A stretch of DNA of 64,000 nucleotides from Fonsecaea monophora (GCF_001642475.1 NW_019173990.1:1-64000); one strand, 5' to 3'. Counted from the first letter of the stretch, positions 1 through 11,309 are shown. Numbers and translations are program-made. Notes: generated by a model not told the origin, from the letters alone.

Positions 1-33
1 CTCCCTCCCTGCCCAGCTGACCTCCGCGTCTAG

Positions 34-982
34 GCGACGACTGCATCGCCATCAAGGGCAACAGCACCAACATCGTCTCCCGCAACATCACCTGCTACCG
101 CACGCACGGCATGCCCATCGGCTCCGTCGGCCAACAGCCCGGCCACCCGGACTTCGTGCAGGACATCGTCTACGAGGACGTGCACCTGATCAACTCGACC
201 AACGGTGCGTGGATCAAGGCGTGGCAGGGCCGGTCGCAGGCCGTGACGAACAACGGCGGTAGCGGCGGCGGAGGCGGAGGGTTCATCAAGAACGTCACTT
301 TTCGGAATTTTGTGCTCGAAAACGTCGGTCAGCCGATCAGTATCACGCAGTGTGTCTACGGACATGATCCGAGCGTGTGTGATACGAGCGAGGTGAGTTT
401 TTGTCCACTTGTTTGCCCCTTCTCCTAGTCCCTCCCTCCCTCTCTTCTCTCAAAAGAAAAAAAAAATGGAGGGGACACTTCTTCTTCTTTAACCCTATAC
501 AACCTCCCTCTTGTCTAGATTGACCTGTCTACAATACTGGAGTATCCATGATCTAACACACTAAAACGCGTGTGTACAAATAGCTCCAAATCTCCGACGT
601 AACCTGGCAAAACATCACGGGTACGTCGCACTTCGACGTCGCCTCCATCATCCACTGCTCGCCGCTCGTGCCGTGCCCGGGCCTGAAGTTCATCGACGTC
701 AACATCACCACGGTCAACGCGTCCCTCGGCCGGCCCAGCTTGCCGCAGGTCAACCTGTGCGCGAACATGGTGGACCAGAACGTGACGACGGGCGAGAACG
801 CCACGGGCATCCCCTGCCACGGGTTCGCGCCCAACGACATGCCCAACGTGCTCTACAGGAACTGGCCCGAGCTGTTGCAGAGGGTCATACTCAGCGTCAC
901 CGTGCCCGAGGCGCAGCGGGATAATTGTCTGCATCCGGGGCCGGATCCCGCAGCGGCGGGGTGTGCTCCGCCTCCGTATTGA
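34..982 (+). CDS. Glycoside hydrolase family 28 (exo-rhamnogalacturonase/exo-polygalacturonase type), 3' part
   Basis: C-terminal part of a secreted pectin-degrading enzyme that would release galacturonic acid units from pectin. The window opens inside an intron (acceptor at 32-33). Two exons are visible, 34-392 and 584-982, joined in phase 0 over an intron with GTGAGT donor and CTAAAAC branch site. About 252 residues remain. The first codons, DDCIAIKGN, are the GH28 aspartate motif. THGMPIGSVGQ occupies the usual GHG position and WIKAWQG the usual RIK position. The conserved Cys-rich C-terminal segments (HCSPLVPCPGLKF) and several N-glycosylation sequons are present. The long Gly run and ITQCVYGHD resemble exo-acting rhamnogalacturonan/polygalacturonan hydrolases more than endo-enzymes. 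The 5' end, signal peptide and first catalytic motif lie outside the window. The family is certain; exact substrate is not. Confidence 0.88.
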
Positions 983-1475
983 TATCCAATACAGTGATGA
1001 GATGGGCATGGCTTTGACGCAGAGAGAGAAGTACATACAAAATAAGGAGTGAAGTGGAAAACGTAACGATCTGACCAAGAACTTGCCTGATAGATACAAA
1101 ATAGAAAGTGGCTTATTCCAAAATACACATTCAGCTTGTCCGCCCTCGATATCAATCCCTCGTTTCTTTCTCGGCTGAAGACTTGTGTTGATTAATCGCT
1201 GTGTGTGTTGTTTGTTGTACACCATGGATTCCCGACTTCAAGACCCAGAACGGGAGCGAGAGCGAAGAGGGAGAAGAAGTTAAGCAGAGCAAGTGTGGAG
1301 TGGGAAAGTGCGATATTTGCAGCCTACACATATATGAGACGGCAGGCTTGATCAAGGTGTTCGTTCGTAAGAGCCCATGGCATCCCTTCTCCGAGAAACT
1401 CGTCAGGAATGAGCGCATATCTTGATATAACAAGACCATCGCATAGTCATGGTAGAAGCCAGTGACTCAACCACG
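983..1475. other. Convergent intergenic region
   Basis: Holds the 3' ends of the GH28 gene and of the amidase gene on the other strand. No further gene or structured element was seen. Confidence 0.6.
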
Positions 1476-3558
1476 TTATCGAGCCAGTTTCTCGACAAGT
1501 GACGCCACTTTGACCAGTTTGGCTTCCATCTGACGTCGCCCAACCACCTGCAAGCCGATAGGAAAGCCCTCGTACCGCCGGCGTTTCTCTTTCGTGTCTG
1601 TCTCCATGGTCAGATTTTTGGTAGACAGAAGTCATAGAGCCCACAGGAGCGAGAATATAAAGAAGTTCTAGAAACACCGGCAACTTACATATAGACTGCA
1701 CCCTCTCATCCATCGGTCCTCGCGGAGGAGGCAACTCGACGTCGTCTCTACTCAAGTCCACCGCGCCACACTGCACAATGGCGGCAGGATAGTCGAGGAC
1801 GTTCCAGATGCGCGAAAAGTGGCTCCGGATCAGCGTGTCGTGCGGCCGCGGCAGACAGCTCTGGGGAGGAGTGAGGATGACATCGACGGGTCGACCGGAG
1901 CGGGTCTTTGTCGCTGTCGACGCCCAGTATTCCAGCCAGTCGGTCTGGAGTTGCAGTCTCTCCGCACTCAGCGCGAAGAGGTCCGCCAACGTGCCTTCGT
2001 CGCAGGGGTAGAGGCCACCTTGTTGGACCGAATCTGTGTATGGCTCGCCTGTGAGGTTTCTCGCTGCGTCCAGCGCCTTTTTTTTTCCCCTCTCATATTA
2101 GCATCGCACCCCCACCTACACTGACGAAACTGGGGGGAAAATGTACCTTTCCACCCTCGAGCTTGAAGTGTCCCACAGCGTTTTTGGCGAGCTCGGCACA
2201 CTTGTAGAACTCCATGTCCACGACTTCATGGCCGGCTGCCCGCAGCTTGTCGCAGGTCTCCCTGAGAATTCGGAGGAGAGGCGGCAAAGGCGTGGTTTCG
2301 TGGTCTTCCCAGATGACACCAAACACGAGAGGCTGCTCGGGCAGTGGTTGCGAGTCCCAGGGCAAATAGCTACATCCAGGATCGTAAAGCCAGGGCTCTG
2401 CATCGGATATCGCGCGGAGAAGAAGCTCGCAATCTCTCATCGACACCGCCAGGACGCCGTTGACACACAGAATACCGACCGTCTCCGCCCCTTCGGTCAA
2501 ATACCCCTGGAGCCTGTGGTATGGGAGACGACCGGAAGACGGTTTTACCGCATAGACGCCGTTGCAATAAGCTGGGATTCTGGGACAAACGAGGGTCAGG
2601 AGACCTTTTTCTCGTGAAGAAACGACTGGGACGAATGGGACCTACCTCACCGATCCTCCAACATCGGTCCCGATGCCCATCAAGGCGCCCCGGATCCCAA
2701 GCAACGCACCCAACCCGCCCGAACTGCCCGCGGCCGTGAGATGCTTTGACCGAGCATTCCGCGACTGCCCAAAGACAAAGTTCTCCGTGTCGGGCGTCAT
2801 CATAGACTGCGGGACGTTGGTCTTAACGTACATGACCGCCCCGAGCGACAGGAGCATGTCGACGATGACCGAGTTGCGCGGGACGGGTTTGAATGCAAGG
2901 GCGGCCATGCCGATGGTCGAGTCCACGCCCGAAACATTGATGCTGTCTTTCAGGGCAATCGGGAGGCCGTGGAGTGGGCCCAGGGGTCTTCCTGTGCGGT
3001 GGATGTGGTCGTCGAGGAAGGCGGCGCGGTCGAGGGCCTGGTCGAAGAAGATTTCCGTGAGGCAGTTCAGGGCTTGTTGGGCGATGGCGGCTCTCTGTTT
3101 TTGTCACAAAAAGGGCCGAGATGGTTAGCCAGAATGGACATAAACCCGAACTCTCTCTCTCTCTCTCTCTCTCTCAGTCACAGGGCAAGGGACATCTTTC
3201 GAGTCCTGATACCACACCTCATCTCACAATACCCACGGTCCATGAATCACTCTCCTTCGTCCTCGTAGAACTACCTCTGCGATTAACTTACTTTACAAAA
3301 TGCCCTCGTCACCTCCACACTGGTATATTCCCTCGCATGGATCTTCTCCAACAAGCCCACAGAGTCATACTCTTCGGTAATCTCCAGCTCGCGCGGCGAG
3401 AGCAACGAGCAAGACCGGGGAAGATGGAGCAGATTGTCGTCGTCTTCGGGAAGCGAGATCTTCCACTCTGGGGGAATCTTGCTGTCTCGCTCGGCCAGCT
3501 TGCGACGGCTGATGTCGAGGTACGCGGGTTCCGGTGTTGTCGTCGTTGGCATGATCAT
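1476..3558 (-). CDS. Amidase (amidase-signature family, acetamidase/general amidase type)
   Basis: Hydrolyses an amide to the acid plus ammonia, probably in the cytosol. Five exons are proposed on the minus strand: 3292-3558, 2646-3094, about 2119-2579, 1689 to about 2053, and 1476-1597. The protein is about 560 residues, normal for the family. The amidase signature is complete: GLPIALKDSINV with the catalytic Lys, then GSSGG and GIGTDVGGSVR with the two Ser. The splice 2646/2579 rebuilds SVRIPAYCNGVYAVKPSSG. The last splice gives a Tyr before KEKRRRYEGFPIGLQVVG, the usual family ending. The exact ends of the third intron (about 2054-2118) are ambiguous because several weak donors fit. The gene is divergent from the PuuE-like deacetylase, which suggests shared regulation. 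Substrate is unknown. Confidence 0.9.
3151..3175. repeat. (CT)n microsatellite inside the first amidase intron
   Basis: About twelve CT units between 3151 and 3175, lying within the 3095-3291 intron. They also provide extra pyrimidine-rich tract upstream of the acceptor on the opposite strand sense, but no function is implied. Confidence 0.9.
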
Positions 3559-3623
3559 GTTGAATCTTTTGAATAGTTATTGGATTGTGCTTGGTAGGTC
3601 CTTCGATGGTAACCCGTATGTAT

Positions 3624-3643
3624 AATCAATCAATCAATCAATC
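3624..3643. repeat. (AATC)5 short tandem repeat
   Basis: Five uninterrupted AATC units just upstream of the amidase start, in its probable 5' leader or promoter. Confidence 0.85.
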
Positions 3644-3939
3644 CACCAAAAGGTCTATCTCTTGATGAATGAGCCTATTCTAAATCTTGGCAATGTACAT
3701 GATCCGAATGTAGAAAAGGCCTGTATTAATTGTCCTTCTTCGAAACTCAAATATAGATAGATACAGGTAGTTGCTCATTACTCTCTCCTCAGTATCGTGC
3801 ATCTCCATGTCCCTATCCCAAGCCCAAGAAGCTCAATCCGCAGTGGCCGCTTACCTAAACGCTCAGGGCAAGGGCCATTGGCATTATTAGTGGCATTATG
3901 CATTACCATCACACATCGGAATTCCCGCCGCATTGTTAT

Positions 3940-3951
3940 CGGCGAGAGCCG
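3940..3951. promoter_or_regulatory. CGG-N6-CCG inverted repeat, candidate Zn2Cys6 regulator site
   Basis: CGG CGAGAG CCG, preceded by T, sits in the amidase/deacetylase divergent promoter. The spacing is that of the Ppr1/UaY class of Zn2Cys6 regulators (UaY consensus TCGG-N6-CCGA); the last base here is T rather than A. Such a site can arise by chance in this length, so the assignment is tentative. Confidence 0.35.
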
Positions 3952-4399
3952 TTCTCCGTAAACTGACTTTTCGGGACATGTCCACCCACCAACCGAGAGA
4001 TGTGGGCGTGATGGATATGATATCCCGGGCAGACCATGGCAAAGCACAAAGTCAAAAGTTGGACATTGACTGTTGTATGTCGGATGGTTGAATGGAAAAA
4101 TTCCTTGACCTTGTGGACCCTTTGATGTTTGTTTATTGGCGATTAACTAAGATACATACGTACAACATACGCGCCAATCTGGGTATAAGTCCGGGATACA
4201 CACTGCCAGCCTATCGACTATAGGCGTTCCCAGTACCAAATACTGACGTCCGACTTCCAACTCTCTTGACGGAGGTCTTCCTCTTCACACTCTCGGTAAC
4301 CCTGGCATAAGTCAGTATACACTACACGGCCAACGCTTGCCGGTCGGTACACTCGACACTCTACACTCTACACAACCTCGCAAGCCTTGCAAGTCAGAA

Positions 4400-5829
4400 A
4401 TGGTGATCGAGGACAAGAAATACTCGTTCGACCGTGACCTGGTCGGGTACGGCCAACAGGGGCGAAATGCCGAGTGGCCCGGCGGAGCGCGCATCGCGGT
4501 CAGCATCTGTGTCAACTACGAGTAAGTAAGTCGTGTTCCGTTTTCGATCTTTGGAGCACATTTCGCGGGTTTTGGCGGCGGGACCGCAAAAGGGGGCTTC
4601 CGTTGGAAGAGAATGGGGCCAGGGGACCCGACATTTTTCTGTCTATGATCCTCAGATATACAGTGGTTTTTCAACAGGACACCCTTTTGTGGGCTTCACT
4701 TACCTGTGGTCTTTTTCTGTCCGCGGAAAATGAAATGAAATGAAATGCTGGTCTCGAAAGAAAACTAAGGCCCTGATCCTGTTTAGAGAAGGCGCCGAGT
4801 CGACCGTGTTGAACGGAGATGTTCAATCAGAGACCCTGAACTGGGAAAAAGGTATTTTAACTCAAAATCCTCCCCCAACCAAATCGCCATAGTCCTGGAT
4901 AGTATGGGAAACAGTCTATTTTTTCTCTGAGAAGCACAAGGGACACCCCGTTATCACCGGGACTACTTGCTGACCATCATCGTGTTTGTCTCTTGTCTCC
5001 ATCTATAGCCGGTGGTCCCGCCTTCGTCAACGCCCGCCAACCCAACGTCGAGTCCGAGTACGCGTACGGCGCGCGCGCGGGCATCTGGCGCCTACTGCGC
5101 ATCTTCGCCGAGCACTCGCACCCCTTCACGCTGCTTGCCGTGGGCCAGGCGCTGGAGATGAACCCGAGTGTGGCCAAGGCGTGCGTCGCCGCGGGCCACG
5201 AGATCGCCGGCCACGGGTACCGCTGGATCGACTGTCGCAACATGTCGCCCGAGGAAGAAAAGGACAAGGTCAAGCGCGCGATCAGGGCGATCCAAGACAC
5301 CGCCGGCGTGGACCCCGCGGGCTGGTACGTCGGGCGGATCAGCCCGAACAGCGTCGGCGTGGTGTGGGAGGCGTTTGCCGAGATGGGCCTGCAGCTGAAG
5401 TGGCAGAGCGACTTTTACGCCGACGACGTGCCCGTCTGGACGGATCTCCCCCCTGAATTGGCGAGGGTGCAGGAAGAACTCCACCACCTCCAAGGAAAAG
5501 GCGACAAGCCCAAAGAGGGCCTCCTCCACGTCCCCTACTCGTACGACTGCAACGACATGAAATTCCACTTCGCGGCCGACGGGTTCGGCGGCGCCTCCTT
5601 CTACCAGTACCTCGTCGACGCGTTCGACATGCTCTACGAAGAGGGCGGCAAGATGATGTCGATCGGCATCCACGCGCGCATCGTCGGCAAGCCCGCCCGC
5701 GCCAGGCAGTTCCAGCGGTTTTTGAGCTATATCGCCTCCAAGCCGGACGTGTGGGTGTGTACGCGGGCAGAGATCGCGGAGCACTGGAGACGGCGGTTTC
5801 CCTATCAACCCGCGTCTGTGAAGGACTGA
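4400..5829 (+). CDS. PuuE-like (allantoinase-type) polysaccharide deacetylase family protein
   Basis: A 335-residue protein of the NodB-fold clade that includes bacterial cofactor-independent allantoinase PuuE, which opens the allantoin hydantoin ring. Fungal members are often just called polysaccharide or chitin deacetylases. Three exons: 4400-4521, 4787-4851 and 5009-5829. The small middle exon supplies EEGAESTVLNGDVQSE, which follows VSICVNYE as in the family. The N-terminus YSFDRDLVGYGQQGRNAEWP is diagnostic of this clade. Further motifs are ESEYAYGARAGIWRLLRIF, GHEIAGHGYRWID with the motif-2 histidines, GWYVGRISPN, and MMSIGIHARIVGKPARA. There is no signal peptide, so a cytosolic enzyme is likelier than a cell-wall one. 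Neighbours (amidase, Zn2Cys6 regulator, NCS1 permease) fit ureide or hydantoin use, but that is inference. Confidence 0.88.
4727..4747. repeat. Short AAATG tandem repeat in an intron
   Basis: Four approximate GAAAT/AAATG units within the first intron of the PuuE-like gene. No functional meaning is claimed. Confidence 0.7.
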
Positions 5830-5979
5830 TGTGTTGCCGAACAGAAAAAAGGAAACCACTTGACAGTCATTCTTCCCGGTGAGATATTCTGGTTGGCTCT
5901 TATTCTGCTTCGGGCAGCTGGATATGGTTGTTATATGAAAGGGACGGGTTATGTACACCTCCCCCTTGACAAATAAAAA

Positions 5980-8208
5980 TCAAAAGTCTCCCCACATGGT
6001 CCAGCCGTCCGTGGGAAACGTGTCCATGGCTTGAATGATGCCATCGTACATCCACGTCTCATTGATCTGATAATCCTCCAGCACCGTCTCAAAGCTGTTC
6101 CATACACTGTCCTGAACTCTGTTTTCAGCGTATCGGTTGCCGCCGTTGTTGTTATTGTTGTCTCCATTGTGTCCTAGAAGCGACTCCCCTCCTGCAACCG
6201 CCGCATGCTGTCCCTGAGTCATTCTCCCAGAGATCCGGCTCGTCCGGCCAGATACCGACGTCGACGCCGAAAAGGGGCCGTGGTTCCCCTCGATCGTGGC
6301 CGAGACGAGACTTTCAAAGGCGTTGCGAACTTTACGAGCCGCAGGCCACCGTTCAGAGATGGCGTACAGCATGGTGCTGCAGGCGCGGATGTCGCTGCTA
6401 AAGTTCGCATCAAAGAGTGTCGGGTCAAGACAGAAGCAGTACACCAGCGCGAGACCTGCGACAAAGTTGGCGTGCAGGGCGAGCAGCGAGAACGAAATAT
6501 ACGACTGGTTATTGTGTAGTCTTTTGTACATCTGACAAATTTGCCCAGCCGAGTAGGCGAACAGGCGAAAGTCCGGATGTGATGGAGACAGAGACGGAAG
6601 TAAAGGCAGGAATAGAAGCACCAACGCCTTGTGGTACTGTATCATGTGGTAGTCGGTGGTGCTGTAAGGGAGCTTCCCTTCCTTTTCCGGATGTGAGACG
6701 TACGGGATGGCAGCCTTCCACTCCTCGAGGGCATTACGAAGTTTGGCGATCTTGTGCGGATTGATTTCGGACACCGGCTTATCCACCCGACAAACGGTGT
6801 GGCAAATTTTGGATTCGAGCTGCTGGATCCTGATAATGTGGATGGCTGGTGTCAAGGAGGTGATGCCGTGTGGATGGGCCAACGACTGAGCAATGGCGGC
6901 CGTGATCTCTTCCTCCGATTCGTACGAGTCTTCAATGTTTGCTGGCAAGGCGACGTCGATATCCCTGTCCGAAACCGAGTACGGTCGGCCGACAGTCCTG
7001 GCGACAGACCTTTCCAACATGTAGGCCGTCCAGAATATGCGCTTACGTCGTTGGTCGACCAGGTTGGATAGGTTGTTGGTTTTCCGATGTAGACCACAGT
7101 CGAGGCAATGTCGCATTGTTGTGCCTATCATCCACCTGTGAAAAGTCAGTCTCCAACAAAGAAATAGAACGGGCGGTTTCCATACCATACACCCGGACCA
7201 GTGGGCGATCTCAACTGGTAGATAGACAGTAGAAGCATAGCCTCCAAGTTCTCCAGGCTTCGCACATCTGAGATTATGTCAATCTCTGTCAAGGCAGCGG
7301 CGTAATGAGACTGCTGATATTAGAACTGCTCGCTCAGGCTCCAGAATCTCCTCGGGTGTACGAACCTCGGGTGACGGATAGGAATTGTCGTCGGCCAACT
7401 GCAGATACCTGGCCCCAATGGCATAAACCAGATGTAAAATTGCATAATCAAGTCGTCTAGACCGGGCCTCTTTAGACTGCGATTGATGAGCTGACATCAG
7501 ACTTGCGCGATCTCTGTTCAGAGCATGAACCCTCTTCTTGGACAAGAACGGGTGCTTGGGGTACACCTTGAGTAGATAAGTGCTGGTGAGTTCCTCTCCC
7601 ATTTCGTCCGTGGGCATCTCGGCGAAAACAGCATTCTCGGATGATGCCGGCGGCTGCCTCGAATCCTCAGAGGTAGCAAGACGCTCTGGCCGAGGACATA
7701 GGTCTCGTGAATTCGATCCCAGATTTGGCACATTCATTGCGGATTTGACGAGCTTAGCCAGCTGAAATCCACTGGATGTGCCCAGATAAGAGTTTGGCGA
7801 CAGCGCGACGAAGCCCACTCCCAGTTCGAGGCTCGGTTCCGAGTTCTCCTCTCTGTCATCGGGGCCTCGCGGCTCGACAGACACCCTTGAGGATCTGGCA
7901 GCTGCTGCCTCATTCATGTTGGCGAGATGGTCTGCTGCCAATTTGGGATCGACGGTGGTCAGCGATTGCTCGAGATGAGCAATGTGGTTCTCCAGCGACC
8001 TCACATACTCTGACGGGTAGACTTGCTTCACGCCGTAGGAGCAAGGCTCGCCAGCAGAGAGGCAGTTGGAACAAGATGGAAATTCATTGTCGCAGCGTTG
8101 TTTGCGTCCTTTGCATCGCTGGCAAGCAACGGCGCTTCGTGCTCGTCGTTTGGCCGGTCGCTCTTGCACGTCATCGTCTTGGGGACTGAAATGCTGTACT
8201 GCATGCAT
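5980..8208 (-). CDS. Zn2Cys6 transcription factor with fungal-specific regulatory domain
   Basis: Nuclear DNA-binding regulator, 708 residues from the ATG at 8208. Exons: 7366-8208, 7186-7313 and 5980-7135, separated by introns of 52 and 50 bp. The binuclear zinc cluster is near residues 28-55: ACQRCKGRKQRC then DNEFPSCSNC and LSAGEPC, i.e. C-X2-C-X6-C-X6-C-X2-C-X6-C. A short dimerisation helix follows (YPSEYVRSLENHIAHLEQSL). The middle homology region is intact after splicing: SHYAAALTEIDIISDVRSLE, SIYQLRSPTGPGVWWMIG, MRHCLDCGLH. An Asn run lies near the C-terminus. The gene is divergent from the NCS1 permease and convergent with the deacetylase. It is a good candidate for the local pathway regulator, possibly acting through the palindrome at 8677-8694. 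Confidence 0.92.
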
Positions 8209-9362
8209 ACTGTTTTCATCTGTCACGCTCAGCAGGACCACTCCGATTGAAGCTAAGTTTGTTGCCGGTGACACCCCCGTGAGATCAAGGCCGGGTTCTT
8301 TGGTCTTCCTGACAATCTTCTCGTGGCATTTCGTGCACGACGAGGTTCACTCGGTACTCGTAGACATGATGTTCCTGGTGATCATACAGGAGTCGAAACA
8401 CAGTGATTACCCGCCGAACAAGGGCCTGAGAAGATACCAGGACCATCATGTTTACCTAGCTCGATCAGTGCTTCCGACCAAGTCAGCCTCGATAGGCTTG
8501 AGATGCTCATCCGGCAGGTATCCCGAGAGACTAGCCCACCCTTATCGTTGGCATCTTGTCTGATTAGGACAGCCCTGTCACGTGTGAGCGGTTCTCACCA
8601 AACCTTGATAAGAGCTTCTTGACTTTTCTTAAGGTGGGAGAAGCCAACAATTATTATCGTTGATTCTTCCCATGCCCCGGATATGAGAATCCGGACGGAC
8701 GCTATGTATCGCTCGGGCAGCTGGTCCAGCACCACAGGAGAAGTCCGCCCTTTTCTAAAGCCAGTCGTAGAATCCCCCAACTAACCAGTCGAATATCCGC
8801 CACCGCGTGCTCACGGCCATTGGCTCATTTCACGCGCCCTTATCGCCTTCACTGCGAGGCTCCGATGAAAAGCGTCAAAGTCCCGAGTAATGCTATTTCT
8901 AAAGGCTAATCAATATATGGCGGATGTGCCGAACACCCCGGCTTGCCTGGGTTGGTACTTGTGGTCTTACTCTATCAGCCGATATGTCGAGCACCAGGGA
9001 CCAAGTACTAACCAACAATGACCATCGCGCATCTTTGTCGAAGATAAGAAATACAACTCATCTGTGTATGTTATCTCTGAACAGAATAAAAATGATGGTC
9101 TTGGGAGCAGCCCAGCCTTGCTAAACAGCCAATTCTGGGCCCGATGACTGAGCCATCGGATTTCCCGTCTCTGCCATATTTGACCTTGGCTCGTTGATAT
9201 CAAAGGACCTCACAGTCGAATAGATGTCGGGCCTTTGAATTGCAGCTATAACTATATCCCACGCGTCGCTCCATGCTGGCTCGTGGCGGCTCTGACAAGA
9301 ACGTTTGTCGCTAACTCCCAAAGTGTCTGAGAGAAGACTCATTCTGGATAGCCTCTCCAAAT
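8209..9362. other. Divergent promoter region between Zn2Cys6 regulator and NCS1 permease
   Basis: About 1.15 kb without a convincing gene. It holds a perfect CGG-N10-CCG palindrome at 8677-8694 and looser CGG/CCG pairs at 8512-8525 (N8) and 8921-8931 (N5). Confidence 0.6.
8677..8694. promoter_or_regulatory. Perfect 6-bp arm palindrome with CGG-N10-CCG core, candidate Zn2Cys6 operator
   Basis: CCGGAT, six bases, then ATCCGG: both arms match perfectly, and the core reads CGG-N10-CCG. Gal4-type zinc-cluster dimers bind inverted CGG triplets, and Put3 uses this 10-bp spacing. It lies about 470 bp upstream of the regulator ATG and 670 bp upstream of the permease ATG, so it could serve autoregulation and co-regulation. 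Confidence 0.45.
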
Positions 9363-11309
9363 ATGACCATCAAATCTTTCCTACGCCGAGTCGATCAGCG
9401 GATCCAGACTCAGGACAGTAGGATCCAGAAGGCTGAAGGCACGAGGAAATGGGGGAATGAAGATCTCGACCCGACGCCGTATGTTGTGCTCCTGACTCTG
9501 ACGGCTCGTGTTGCTGATATACCATACAGTGTCCAGCAAAGAACATGGCGACATTGGAATTACTTCATGTTTTTCTGGGCGGTTTCCTTCAACCCGAATC
9601 AATGGAATACGGGATCAAGTCTGGTCAATCAGGGATTGGTGAGTTGTGTAGCCAACGGACCATTCATTATGAAAATGCTAACATCAAGGCAGAAATGGTG
9701 GCAGGCCCTACTCTCCATCGCGGTGGGAAACCTGATGTGCTCGATCGTCTTGGTCATTCAATCTCGTGGACCCGCTGTCTACCACATTGGATATCCGGCT
9801 TTTGTGCGCGCCAGTGCCGGCATGTTTGGATCTCTGTGGTTCATCTTCCTCCGAGGCTGCGTCGCCATCATCTACTTTGCGACCCAGACATTCTACGCGG
9901 GGAAGCTGTTTGACGTGATGCTTCGGTGTGCATTCGGCCACAACTGGCAGGACATTCCGAACCACCTCCCCGAAAGCGCCGGCATCACCACTCGAGGCCT
10001 CGCCGCATTCTTCCTCTACTGGGCCGTACAGCTGCCCTTCATGCTGATCCATCCCCAGCGCGCCAAGTGGCTCTACACCATCAAGAGCGTGATCGCCCCT
10101 CCTGTGCTGATCGCGGTTTTCGGGTACGTGGTGGGCAAGAACGGAGGTTTGACGGGCTCGTCGGAGATCACCAAGACCACCACGACCACGGCGCTCGGCT
10201 GGGCGTTCATGAACGGCATCAACTCTGTCAGTGGAAGCATCTCGCCCGAGATCATGTCCAACGCGGATCTCGCCAGATACGCCAAAAAGCCCTCGGACGC
10301 CGCGTGGGCCCAGGCTGCGGGTATCTTCACCAGCAAGACGTTTGTCATCTTCATGGGCATCGCGTGCTCGAGCGCCTCGCTGAACCTCTGGGGCACTGCG
10401 TACTGGAACATGTGGGACCTCCTGGGCGCCATCTTGGACCACAACTGGAATGCCGGAGCGCGAACGGCCATCTTCCTGGTCTGTCTCATCCAGGCCCTCG
10501 CGGTCATGGCAACCAATCTGGCGTCAAACTGCTTGCCCGTTGGCGCCGACTTGACAGGCTTGTTCCCCAAATACTTCAAGTGAGTCTCTCTCGGCTCCGC
10601 TGTGACGAATGCTATTCCATAACCTTGCTAACCGCCATCAACTTTAGTATCCCGCGTGGCCAGGTCTTTTGCGCAGTGATCAGCCTTGCTGTGGTGCCCT
10701 GGAAACTGCAGGCGTCGGCACAGACGTTCCTGACATTTTTGGGGTCCTACGTCGTCTTCATCGCCCCGGTCATCTCCGTCATGATGTGAGTCTTCTTTTT
10801 GCCTCTGAACTTATCTCGGCTGGTTAGTTTCCCGTGCTGACAATATTGCGTTCAGTGTCGACTATTGGGTCGTGCGCAAGGGCAACATTCACGTGCCGTC
10901 TCTATACGACGACAGCGCCGACAGCCCTTACTACTACTGGAAAGGGTTCAACCTCCGCATGTTTGCGGCGTGGATTGCCGGCGTCGTCATTGTCATCCAC
11001 GGGCTTGCCGGGTCATACAATCCCCACTTCAACCAGGCCAGCAAGGACATGTACACGATGGGATTCATTCTGGCATCCTTGACGGGCGCCCTGGTGTATT
11101 ACATCCTGGTCCGCATCTGGCCGATCAACCCGTACCCGGCGGATCGTGCCGGCATGCCCATGACGTTGGAGTACCTCGGTCGCACAGACGGGTATTTTGA
11201 AGACGACGTTATCGATGGAGTCGGCAGCGAGCACCGGCAGGAGGTCTTTGACGAAATGATGCCGTCCAAGGAGAAGGATGTTGCGCGCACCTTCACCACG
11301 CTGGCCTGA
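9363..11309 (+). CDS. NCS1-family nucleobase/allantoin-type permease
   Basis: Plasma-membrane symporter of the nucleobase:cation symporter-1 family (uracil, allantoin, cytosine/purine, thiamine relatives). The 567-residue product comes from five exons: 9363-9478, 9530-9638, 9693-10579, 10648-10785 and 10856-11309. The first two introns (51 and 54 bp) are multiples of three without stop codons and read through as false protein. Removing them restores DLDPTPVQQRTWRHWNYF and NTGSSLVNQGLKWWQALLSI, both close to the family. Later landmarks are NGINSVSGSISPEIMSNAD, YARKP-like ARYAKKPSDA, NCLPVGADLTGLFPKY, NIPRGQ and VDYWVVRKG, with about 12 hydrophobic segments. The motifs look more like the Fur (uracil/allantoin) branch than the Fcy branch. 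Substrate is not determinable here. Confidence 0.92.

Larger units (their letters stand above)
3559..4399. other. Divergent promoter region between amidase and PuuE-like deacetylase
   Basis: About 840 bp with no convincing gene. It should carry the promoters of both flanking genes. It contains an (AATC)5 run at 3624-3643 and an inverted CGG-N6-CCG site at 3940-3951. The deacetylase reading frame is open back to an ATG at 4337, but family alignment favours the ATG at 4400. Confidence 0.6.

Noticed and set aside
5092..5958. 288-codon minus-strand open frame
   Set aside because: It is the complement of the GC-rich PuuE-like exon; its translation is rich in Val, Asp, Arg and His with no domain, typical of an antisense shadow.
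9708..10442. 244-codon minus-strand frame, and an overlapping 287-codon plus-strand frame at 9926-10789
   Set aside because: Both are alternative-frame shadows of the NCS1 permease exon, which has clear family motifs and correct splice phases.
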